64,000 nucleotides of DNA from assembly GCA_900752195.1 (NCBI GenBank), contig CAADUJ010000021.1:62001-126000 (forward strand), read 5' to 3'. Shown here in pieces: positions 44,985 through 52,823 of this stretch (the first letter of the stretch is position 1; each line of letters opens with the position of its first letter). The stretch comes from an uncultured Negativicutes bacterium. Lineage in GTDB: Bacteria > Bacillota > Negativicutes > Veillonellales > Megasphaeraceae. The position numbers and the translations under genes are program-made. The notes beneath the pieces were generated by a model. That model made no database searches. It saw only the letters and a list, made by a program, of their open reading frames with translations, and was not told the origin of the DNA.

Positions 44985-45743
44985 TTATTTTTCCTTCTTT
45001 TGTTGGAGTTCGTATAATTTCAAATACTTAAGCATCGTGTAAAAAAAATGATTACAGCACATATAGGTTCCCATCCAACCGTCTAAAAAACCGGCACGAA
45101 GAACAAACATTTTAAAAAAGCCACCTAAACTATGAAGGAAAATACCACTTTTTGACGTATGTTTTCCTCGTTTATAAGCATCTTCGGCCCATATTGTTGT
45201 ATACAAACACAATTTTTCTTCCCACTGATGCCAATCCTTATATGTATGATGTTCAATATGGCCAGGTAACTGTTGTAATGGCAAATCGCATTCAGGATGT
45301 TCATGGACTTTATTGACCCATTTGACACAAGTACGCGGAAAAAGGCGTGCGACATGGTCAGGGTATAGTACTCCATGATTAAATATGGTTTCAAAAGCGA
45401 CCGATTTTCGCGTCAACACATATTGCGCATCTAAAGGTTTGGAATCTACGACGTGATGAATTGCTGTAATCAATTCATCATTTAGTCGTTCATCGGCATC
45501 AAGGTACAATATCCAATCAGCTGTTGTCTGCATTAGGGCAAAATTCCTCTGTGCCGAAAAATCACCATCCCAAGCTCGGAAGCTTACAATCGCCCCAGAT
45601 TGTTTGGCTAATTCAACTGTACGATCGGTACTCCCCGAATCAATGATAATCACTTCATCCGTACATTTTTTGGCATTCTCTACGACAGATGATATATTAT
45701 CTTCTTCATCTTTCGTTAAAATCAATATAGCTAATGAGTTCAT
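44985..45743 (-). CDS. Glycosyltransferase family 2, WaaE/LgtF (KdtX) type
   Basis: This 252-residue enzyme belongs to the family that adds the first beta-glucose or a related residue to LPS inner-core heptose. It has the GT2 motifs ILILTKDEEDNISSVV, EVIIIDSGSTDRTVELAK, QRNFALMQ and the DXD region WILYLDADERLNDEL. HEHPECDLPLQQLPGHIEHHTYKDW-type sequence in the middle (see around residues 150-175) is typical of WaaE. The ATG at 45743 follows GGGGAATTATAT and replaces an earlier in-frame ATG. It is the first gene of the operon running down to the GT8 gene. Confidence 0.87.
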   Translation of the reverse strand: MNSLAILILTKDEEDNISSVVENAKKCTDEVIIIDSGSTDRTVELAKQSGAIVSFRAWDGDFSAQRNFALMQTTADWILYLDADERLNDELITAIHHVVDSKPLDAQYVLTRKSVAFETIFNHGVLYPDHVARLFPRTCVKWVNKVHEHPECDLPLQQLPGHIEHHTYKDWHQWEEKLCLYTTIWAEDAYKRGKHTSKSGIFLHSLGGFFKMFVLRAGFLDGWMGTYMCCNHFFYTMLKYLKLYELQQKKEK

Positions 45744-45881
45744 ATATAATTCCCCTAGTACTATAATCATTCTTGTAGTTATGACTAATATACGATTTTC
45801 TTATAAGGGTACCACAGATAGTGTATTCATACAATTAAATATTATAAATATAAAAGCAAGACTTTAAGCTGCTAATAGATA

Positions 45882-46520
45882 TTAATGATTGGCAATACCG
45901 TCATGATACCAACATAGAAAATACTCATTCAAAAAGTATACTAATAATTCCAACATTTCTTCAATAGTTTGATCTATTATTGTACCTGTAATGACTCCTT
46001 TATCACCTAGCGTCGCAAAAATTATAGCAAATACTAAAAGAATAAATGCCGATTTTGGAAAAGGAATTTCCAAAAATATTTGTTTCCACGGAATGAGAAA
46101 TGTTAATGTTATTAAAATAATAAGAATTATGGTCGTAATACCACCAAGAATAAGCAAATAATGTGGCACTTCATGCATTGCTATAAATGTCGGACCATGT
46201 TCTGTTATATGTCTTGGAAAAAATACTCTCCCCCAACTTAGTTCACGGCCTAACAGGATTAGAAAGTACCCAGCTACGGCAAGCCAGAGATAATGGAGCC
46301 TTTTAGGAAGTTTTTTAGAGGAACAAAAGAAATAGAGGGATAGGATAATACCACTGAATAGAACGATATTTTGAGCCATTTCCAGAGGTCCATTTTCCCA
46401 ACTCACCCATTCTGGAATGAACCAGGCTGCAGGAAAAGCTACACAAAAATATAGCCACGAGAGTCTTGATGCTATTTTAAAAGAATGGTACTGTTCAATC
46501 GTAGTTTCGTTGTGATTCAT
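45882..46520 (-). CDS. Membrane protein of unknown function
   Basis: The 212-residue protein has about six hydrophobic segments and no domain I recognise. Charged loops include WIPEWVSWENG near the N-terminus and GRELSWGRVFFPRHITEHGPTFI in the middle. It ends in ETIDQ-like polar helices (here TIIDQTIEEMLELLVY). The ATG has a GGAG box but at an unusually long distance (about 16 bases). It stands alone at the edge of the polysaccharide locus; a role in that locus is only suggested by position. Confidence 0.65.
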   Translation of the reverse strand: MNHNETTIEQYHSFKIASRLSWLYFCVAFPAAWFIPEWVSWENGPLEMAQNIVLFSGIILSLYFFCSSKKLPKRLHYLWLAVAGYFLILLGRELSWGRVFFPRHITEHGPTFIAMHEVPHYLLILGGITTIILIILITLTFLIPWKQIFLEIPFPKSAFILLVFAIIFATLGDKGVITGTIIDQTIEEMLELLVYFLNEYFLCWYHDGIANH

Positions 46521-46618
46521 TGAGTTTATACACGTTCTCCTTTGTCATAATTCTATTCATATTTTATCACGTTCAACTTTATCCAACAACTAGTAGAATG
46601 TTTGATGCATAGGATAAG

Positions 46619-47062
46619 CTACGTTTGTAAATACATATTAATTTCCGTTTCACCAATGACTGTAATTCCTGCTTTTATCAATCGTTCTGCTGTAACGCCG
46701 TTACCGTTGACGAGTGTCCGCGTAAACGTTCCATCATAAATACGACCATGACCACAAGATGGGCTTTTCTCTTTCAAGATGGCCGTATTGCAATGGTAAA
46801 GACGACATAGTCGTAACGCTTCTTCTGCGCCTTTATTGTATTGCGCCGTTACATCAATCCCGTTGGTTGTGAATACCATAGACCCCTTTCGCTCCGACGG
46901 ATCTCGCGGTGTTGCAAGTCCTCCTGCCTGTTCCGGACAGATTGGTATCAGCACAATATCGTCCCGTTCCATCAGTGTATTAATTGCATCATACTGTTTA
47001 TGTTTGCCATCATAGCGGCAAGACTGCCCTAACAAACAGGCACTAATAAGTACGTATGTCAT
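46619..47062 (-). CDS. DUF523 family protein
   Basis: This 147-residue protein of unknown function is from the DUF523 (YbbK-like) family. It begins VLISACLLGQSCRYDGK and contains IPICPEQAGGLATPRDPSE and AILKEKSPSCGHGRIYDG. The spaced cysteines suggest a metal or cluster site, but none is proven. A GAGGAT box precedes the ATG. It is divergent from the acetolactate synthase gene. Confidence 0.88.
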   Translation of the reverse strand: MTYVLISACLLGQSCRYDGKHKQYDAINTLMERDDIVLIPICPEQAGGLATPRDPSERKGSMVFTTNGIDVTAQYNKGAEEALRLCRLYHCNTAILKEKSPSCGHGRIYDGTFTRTLVNGNGVTAERLIKAGITVIGETEINMYLQT

Positions 47063-47211
47063 TATCGATCCTCTTTTCTTAATATTACGATATATGCAAC
47101 TATTAAAAATTGATTAAATTCCATATATTGAAATTGAAAAATAAAATTTCAAATACTATAATGTATGAAAGATTGGGAGTGATTCATTCACATTGAAGGG
47201 AGACTATATTC

Positions 47212-48867
47212 ATGAAAGATAAGCAAACGCGTAATACTGCTGATTTATTAGTAGAGTGCCTAGAAGAAGAAGGAGTTCATTATATATTTGGCATTCCTGG
47301 AGAAGAAAATCTGGCAGTCATGGAAGCGTTGAAGGACTCAAAAATCGAATTCATCACGGTTCGTCATGAACAAGGGGCAGCCTTCATGGCTGATGTGTAT
47401 GGGCGTCTTACAGGTCATGCCGGTGTATGCATGGCAACCCTTGGCCCTGGCGCTACAAATCTGATTACCGGCGTTGCCGATGCCGATTGTGACGGTGCAC
47501 CCCTCGTGGCGATTTCCGGACAGGTAGGAACCGATAAGATGCATATTACGGCGCACCAGTATCTCGATCTTCGTTCTATGTTTGAACCGATTACTCGACG
47601 TGCCTATACCGTTGTCAGACCTGATACAGTATCTGAAATCACGCGTCTGGCCTTCAAGTATGCAGAACGAGAAAAACCGGGAGCTACCTTCATCGACTTG
47701 CCTGTCAATATCAGCAAAATGCCTGTTGGAGAAATGGAAAAGCCTTTGCAGCACCACACTATCGAACCGGAAACTGCTTTAGAATCTCAGATTGAAGCAG
47801 CAGCCTCCATGATTTCCTACGCCAAAAATCCTGTAATTCTCGTCGGCAGCAGTGCCATTCGCAGCCATGCCACAGAAACATTGACAAAATTTGCCAACAA
47901 ATTAAAACTGCCTGTCGTGAATACGATGATGGCAAAAGGCGCTATCCCCTTTGATAACCCCTACTCCATGTGGACCGTAGGGATTCCTATGGATGATTAT
48001 CAGACAAAGATTCTGGAAAAAGCCAGTCTCGTCATCACCATTGGATATGATATCATTGAATATGCCCCGGCCAAATGGCATATCAATAAAGCCGATATTA
48101 TTCATATCGATACGATGCCTGCTGACATCAATAAAAATTACCAGCCTCAAATCGAAGTCGTAGGAAACATCAATGATTCCCTCACGCGAATCATGAAAAA
48201 AGCAGCCCGTCTACAAGAGCCAAAAATCTTCCTCGATATTCGTAAACGCATGGTTGAAGAACATGAAAGTTATGCGCAGGATACGAGTTTTCCCGTGAAG
48301 CCTCAGAAAGCTCTTATCGATTGCCGCCGCGTCATGGATAAGGATGACATCGTCATTTCTGACGTTGGCGCCAACAAAGTATGGATTGCGCGTCATTATA
48401 ACTGCTATAAACCGAATACATGCCTCATATCGAATGGTTTCGCCACCATGGGCATTGCCGTCCCCGGTGCAATTGCAGCCAAATTAGTCCATCCCGACAA
48501 GAAAGTCCTTGCCATTACTGGTGATGCAGGCTTTATGATGAATTGTCAGGAATTTGAAACGGCTCATCGCTTAGGTACGAATTTTGTAACCCTTATCTTC
48601 AATGACCATAGTTATGGCCTCATTAAATGGAAACAGGACATGCAGTATGGTCACCATGAATATGTGGACTTCACCAACCCGGATTTCGTGAAATTTGCAG
48701 AAAGTATGGGTGCTATCGGGTATCGCATCGAAAAGACGGAAGATCTTTATCCGACTCTGCAAAAAGCGTTTAAACAGGATAAGCCAGTCATCATTGATTG
48801 CCCTATAGACTATGGCGAAAATATGAAGCTTACAGCCCATTTAGAAACACTTATGAACGAATTGTAA
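47212..48867 (+). CDS. alsS: Acetolactate synthase, catabolic type
   Basis: This thiamine-diphosphate enzyme condenses two pyruvates to acetolactate, an overflow route to acetoin or a step to branched amino acids. The 551 residues have the catalytic Glu region FGIPGEENLAVMEAL, VRHEQGAAFMADVYGR, GPGATNLITGVADA, and the ThDP-binding segment ITGDAGFMMNCQEFETA. It stands alone with no small regulatory subunit gene beside it, which fits the catabolic AlsS rather than IlvB. GAAGGGAG lies before the ATG. It ends near a structured bidirectional terminator. Confidence 0.9.
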   Translation: MKDKQTRNTADLLVECLEEEGVHYIFGIPGEENLAVMEALKDSKIEFITVRHEQGAAFMADVYGRLTGHAGVCMATLGPGATNLITGVADADCDGAPLVAISGQVGTDKMHITAHQYLDLRSMFEPITRRAYTVVRPDTVSEITRLAFKYAEREKPGATFIDLPVNISKMPVGEMEKPLQHHTIEPETALESQIEAAASMISYAKNPVILVGSSAIRSHATETLTKFANKLKLPVVNTMMAKGAIPFDNPYSMWTVGIPMDDYQTKILEKASLVITIGYDIIEYAPAKWHINKADIIHIDTMPADINKNYQPQIEVVGNINDSLTRIMKKAARLQEPKIFLDIRKRMVEEHESYAQDTSFPVKPQKALIDCRRVMDKDDIVISDVGANKVWIARHYNCYKPNTCLISNGFATMGIAVPGAIAAKLVHPDKKVLAITGDAGFMMNCQEFETAHRLGTNFVTLIFNDHSYGLIKWKQDMQYGHHEYVDFTNPDFVKFAESMGAIGYRIEKTEDLYPTLQKAFKQDKPVIIDCPIDYGENMKLTAHLETLMNEL

Positions 48868-48882
48868 TAGCATAATAAAAGC

Positions 48883-48975
48883 AGCGGAGCCATTCTGTAT
48901 CGCCCCAATCGTTGATCTGAATCCTGACGTTTGGAGAATGATACCTAACTCATGAAACTCCGCTGTTTTTTATTT
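48883..48975. terminator. Large structured element/bidirectional terminator between convergent genes
   Basis: AGCAGCGGAG near 48883 pairs with CTCCGCTG near 48967, followed by six T on the plus strand. Inside, CATTCT pairs with AGAATG and CCAATCG with CGTTTGG, so the whole 90-base spacer can fold as one long nested hairpin. This is far larger than the other terminators here. Confidence 0.65.
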
Positions 48976-49674
48976 TTTCGGTAATTTTTTTGCCCCTTCT
49001 AAGGCGTTAACCATGGTCGAGACCAAATGGGCATTATCTTCTACATGACCCATAATGAGGGCTATTTCAACTGTTCGCCCATGGACATAGGCGATGGTTT
49101 TCAGCGTTTCTTTAAAGATAGATTGATTAATGTATTGGCTAGACACGACAGTACTTTCATAAAATGTAGTCCCTTTTATTTTTTTTGCTGTAAAAGGCTG
49201 TTCTACACGGAATCCTGTCGGAAGAGACGATTCAAGTTTTGCGTTAACCCGGCTTACGAGATCCGTATACATCATTTCTTTTTCTTTTTTACTTTTTCCG
49301 TAATATCCAATATCTTGTAAATACGCCTCGTTTTTACTCGTCTTTGATGTATCTAAAGCGGCCTGAATTTGGCTGATGTCGACAGTATAACGAAGCATAT
49401 ACCCATATTGGAATACGCCACGATTAACACTTACCAGTTGATAGGGAATCGGTTCAACGGGATATATTTCTTTGCACATGCGGATCATGTCATTGCCATA
49501 CTGCTGGGCCATAGCCATAGACTGTGTTCCCTCATTAAACTGAACAGTGGATGGCAACGTAACGATTCCCCAGCCAGGAAAGGCTACTTCTACGCCTTTG
49601 TCAGAATCCTTAGCCAATATAGGCATGGCAAAAGCAAGAACAAGACATACACATAACATTACAATACGCTTCAT
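48970..49674 (-). CDS. Secreted protein of unknown function
   Basis: The 234-residue protein begins with a clear signal peptide (MKRIVMLCVCLVLAFAMPILA, cleavage probably before KDSDK). The mature part is about 210 residues with mixed strands and helices, and no domain I recognise. It has FPGWGIVTLP near the start and ALEGAKKLPKK at the end. The ATG at 49674 follows AAGGAGG at a slightly long spacing; a TTG one codon earlier is possible. It stands alone. No partner is evident. Confidence 0.72.
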   Translation of the reverse strand: MKRIVMLCVCLVLAFAMPILAKDSDKGVEVAFPGWGIVTLPSTVQFNEGTQSMAMAQQYGNDMIRMCKEIYPVEPIPYQLVSVNRGVFQYGYMLRYTVDISQIQAALDTSKTSKNEAYLQDIGYYGKSKKEKEMMYTDLVSRVNAKLESSLPTGFRVEQPFTAKKIKGTTFYESTVVSSQYINQSIFKETLKTIAYVHGRTVEIALIMGHVEDNAHLVSTMVNALEGAKKLPKK

Positions 49675-49966
49675 CAATACAATTTGCCTCCTTCACTAGA
49701 CAGCAACGGTCTAATAAATTTATTATATAAGATTTTTTTAGTTTTTTCTAGGCTCTTTTATGCACAGACAATTCTGTCTATATCCATGCCACTTCTCTCC
49801 TATCTGCAGCACGGCTGTCCCTTCCTCTTACAGGATTCACATCTTCCAGAAAAAGCGCCATTTCCCAAGAGGTCACACATTCTATCTACCTTCTTAGTTG
49901 ACGCATAGTATGTCATCCTTTAGAATAAATACGAATAGTATCGTTTTTTTGAAAGGTGGAATTTTC

Positions 49967-50836
49967 ATGATCATTAACTGGTTTCCTGGTCATATGGCCA
50001 AGGCCCGTCGTCTTATAGAAGAGAATTTGCGTCTTGTTGACGTAGCAATAGAACTTGTCGATGCCCGCATTCCTTGGAGCAGTACAAATCCCATGATCAG
50101 CAAGCTTATTAACCAAAAGCCCTGTATCCTCGTTCTGAATAAGTCCGATTTGGCTGATAAGGCAGTGCTGGATGAATGGATTGCATATTATAAGACGCAA
50201 GGCCGTATTGTCATCGCCATGGACAGCAAGGGTGGAGCTGGTGTAAAACAGTTATTAGGGGCCATTCGCCAATTAGCAGCGCCTAAGCTTGCCCGCTGGA
50301 AGGCGCGTGGACTTAAGACGCGGTCTGTCCGGACTATTATTCTCGGTATCCCCAATGTAGGCAAATCGACTCTTATTAATCGTCTGGCTCATCGTAACGT
50401 CGCAAAAACGGCTGACCGTCCTGGTGAAACGAAAGGGAAACAATGGGTTCATCTTGGCGATAAGTTAGAACTTCTTGACACCCCTGGCGTTCTATGGCCA
50501 AAATTAGAGAATCAGGTCAGCGCGTATCGTCTGGCTGCAACAGGTGCTATATCAGATACGGTGTTTGACATGGAAACGGTTATTACCCAACTCATTACAG
50601 CTTTATCTACGTATTATCCAGAACAACTTAAAACGCGTTTTAAGCTGGATGAATTGTTTGCCGATCCCTTTGAGACCATTGAGCTCATCGGTCGCAAGCG
50701 CGGTTGTATCATCTCTGGTGGAGTTGTCGATATTGAAAAAACGTATAAAATGATTTTAAAAGACTATCGGGAAGGAAAAATTGGAGCCATTTCCCTCGAT
50801 CGTCCAGACGAATTCGATGAAGGTGAACCATCATGA
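49967..50836 (+). CDS. rbgA: Ribosome biogenesis GTPase YlqF/RbgA
   Basis: This circularly permuted GTPase is needed for late 50S subunit assembly. From the ATG at 49967 (AAAGGTGG upstream) it has 289 residues starting MIINWFPGHMAKARRL. G4 (LNKSDL) precedes G1 (GIPNVGKSTLIN) and G3 (LDTPGVL), as expected for permuted GTPases. The earlier ATG at 49898 lacks a ribosome-binding site. It overlaps rnhB by four bases. Confidence 0.94.
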   Translation: MIINWFPGHMAKARRLIEENLRLVDVAIELVDARIPWSSTNPMISKLINQKPCILVLNKSDLADKAVLDEWIAYYKTQGRIVIAMDSKGGAGVKQLLGAIRQLAAPKLARWKARGLKTRSVRTIILGIPNVGKSTLINRLAHRNVAKTADRPGETKGKQWVHLGDKLELLDTPGVLWPKLENQVSAYRLAATGAISDTVFDMETVITQLITALSTYYPEQLKTRFKLDELFADPFETIELIGRKRGCIISGGVVDIEKTYKMILKDYREGKIGAISLDRPDEFDEGEPS

Positions 50837-51621
50837 TAGACTTGAAAGCACATAGTGTAAAAGAAATCAAAGAATGGTTGTACCATGGATCTGATGACGT
50901 ATCATCCCTTCTCAAAGCCATGCAAGAAGATTCTCGCATATCTGTTCAAAAAGAAGCTGCCCGTTACATGAAGCACCTTGTGGCTATGGAAAAAGAACGG
51001 CAGCGATTGGAGCAGATGTACGTTATGGAAACGACCTATTACAATGATGATATATACCATATCGCTGGAGTCGATGAAGCAGGACGTGGTCCAGCTGCAG
51101 GCCCTGTCATGGTAGCTGCCGTCATCTTACCTCCTTTTTGGGACTGTCCTGGCCTGAATGATAGTAAAAAAGTTTCTCCTAAAAAGCGTGACGAATTATA
51201 TGATAAAATCATGAATGAAGCTATTGCCGTATCTTGTATTGCAAAGTCTGAAACAGAAATTGATGCTCTTGATATTTACCATGCGACGCAGCAAGGTATG
51301 TACGATGCTGTAAAGTCTCTTACCGTATCTGCTGAAGCAGTTCTTGTCGATGCCATGCCGCTCCCGGCTCTATCGATTCCCCATCAATCGGTTATCAAAG
51401 GCGATTCACGCAGCGCTTCTATTGCAGCCGCATCGATCATTGCAAAAGTGACCCGAGATAGGCTCATGATAGAATTAGACAAAGAATATCCGCAATATGG
51501 GTTTGCCATTCATAAAGGCTATCTCACACAGATGCATCGAGATGCCTTAGAACAGTATGGTCCCTGTCCGATTCATCGCCGTAGCTTTGAACCCATTAAA
51601 TCTATGGTCAAACACCTATAA
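50833..51621 (+). CDS. rnhB: Ribonuclease HII
   Basis: This enzyme cuts RNA in RNA-DNA hybrids and at misinserted ribonucleotides. The 262 residues have an N-terminal extension of about 70 residues, then IAGVDEAGRGPAAGPVMVAAVIL with the catalytic Asp and Glu, LVDAMPLP with a further Asp, and KGDSRSASIAAASIIAKVTRD. The start overlaps the rbgA stop as ATGA. The pairing with rbgA is usual for Firmicutes. Confidence 0.95.
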   Translation: MIDLKAHSVKEIKEWLYHGSDDVSSLLKAMQEDSRISVQKEAARYMKHLVAMEKERQRLEQMYVMETTYYNDDIYHIAGVDEAGRGPAAGPVMVAAVILPPFWDCPGLNDSKKVSPKKRDELYDKIMNEAIAVSCIAKSETEIDALDIYHATQQGMYDAVKSLTVSAEAVLVDAMPLPALSIPHQSVIKGDSRSASIAAASIIAKVTRDRLMIELDKEYPQYGFAIHKGYLTQMHRDALEQYGPCPIHRRSFEPIKSMVKHL

Positions 51622-51623
51622 CA

Positions 51624-51675
51624 AGAAAAAATAAGCCTGTGCAACTTTTTTAACAGCGGCACAGGCTTATTGCTA
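51624..51675. terminator. Bidirectional terminator between rnhB and corA
   Basis: AATAAGCCTGTGC pairs with GCACAGGCTTATT around a 17-base loop. An A run on the left gives T on the minus strand for corA. Confidence 0.8.
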
Positions 51676-51688
51676 TGTATAATAAAAA

Positions 51689-52642
51689 CTAAAAGAGATG
51701 CTTAAACCAAAGCATGGCGATTGCAAAAATAGAACATAGAATCGCGATGGCGATAATCAAAGGGAATCCGATAGGACTATCTTGGAAGGGAACCGGAACG
51801 TTCATTCCCCACAGGCTAAAAATAATCGTAGGAACAGCCAGGATAATCGTGATAGATGCCAAAAATTTCATGACGATATTCAAGTTGTTGGAAATAATGG
51901 ATGCAAAGGTATCCGACATACTCATGAGAATGTTGGAATACATTTCAACCATTTCTATAGCCTGTTTATTTTCAATGATAACATCTTCCAGTAAATCTTC
52001 ATCTTCTTCGTACATCTTGAGAAGGTGATGAAGCGATGTATTGCGGCGCATGCGCATTAGTTTTTCCATGACGATGCCATTACCGCGCAGGGCCGATGTA
52101 AAGTATGTCAACGATTTCTGTAATTCGAGAAGTAAAAAGAATTCCTTGTTCTGCATGGAATGGCGCAAATCCTGTTCAATATCATCTGTACGATGATTGA
52201 TTTGCTGCAAATAGCGAAGGAAAAGCGTTGCCGTACGATACAAAATCTGGAAGAGGAAACGCGTTTTCTTAAAGGTATAGAACAAAGGATATTTATTTTC
52301 CGTAAACGTACGAGTTACTTCGTTTTCTTCAATACACAAGGTAATCGTAAAATCAGGTGTAATGAATATACCAAGTGGTAACGTGTCATAGCTGTCGCTT
52401 TCCATTACAATAGGGATGTTGATGACGACAAAGATATAATTATCCTCTATTTCAACGTGAGAACGTTCTTCTGTATCGAGAGCTGTCTTTAATACATCTG
52501 TAGGAATTTCTGTGACCATCGAAACGAGCTGTAAGTCTTCTGAGCTAGGATTGATGACGTGGATCCATGATCCTTTTTCGGCAGATGCGAGTGAAATATC
52601 ATCGTCAAGATGGCCGTTATTATGTTTGTACACTTGAATCAT
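51689..52642 (-). CDS. corA: CorA family magnesium/divalent cation transporter
   Basis: The 317-residue protein has a soluble N-terminal domain and two C-terminal membrane helices. The signature GMN sits between them (SLWGMNVPVPF). It forms a pentameric channel for magnesium, or perhaps cobalt. The ATG at 52642 follows AAAGGGGTGG; an earlier in-frame ATG is less likely. The link to cobalt, of interest because of the cobalamin genes, is not shown by sequence. Confidence 0.9.
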   Translation of the reverse strand: MIQVYKHNNGHLDDDISLASAEKGSWIHVINPSSEDLQLVSMVTEIPTDVLKTALDTEERSHVEIEDNYIFVVINIPIVMESDSYDTLPLGIFITPDFTITLCIEENEVTRTFTENKYPLFYTFKKTRFLFQILYRTATLFLRYLQQINHRTDDIEQDLRHSMQNKEFFLLLELQKSLTYFTSALRGNGIVMEKLMRMRRNTSLHHLLKMYEEDEDLLEDVIIENKQAIEMVEMYSNILMSMSDTFASIISNNLNIVMKFLASITIILAVPTIIFSLWGMNVPVPFQDSPIGFPLIIAIAILCSIFAIAMLWFKHLF

Positions 52643-52736
52643 AGCTCCACCCCTTTCTTCTTTCGTCACGACAAACGAGCGGTCTGACTCCATCTATTAA
52701 TATAAGTCATAGCGTGGTACTTCGTCAAGAGAAAAT

Positions 52737-52781
52737 ACAAAAAGAGAGGAATGTACATAGACGTTGCACATTCCTCTCTTC
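52737..52781 (-). terminator. Terminator of thrS
   Basis: AAGAGAGGAATGT pairs with ACATTCCTCTCTT, followed on the minus strand by five T. It lies about 45 bases past the thrS stop. Confidence 0.8.
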
Positions 52782-52823
52782 TATACGTAATATATCAGCG
52801 ATTTTCTACTATATCTACGCTAC

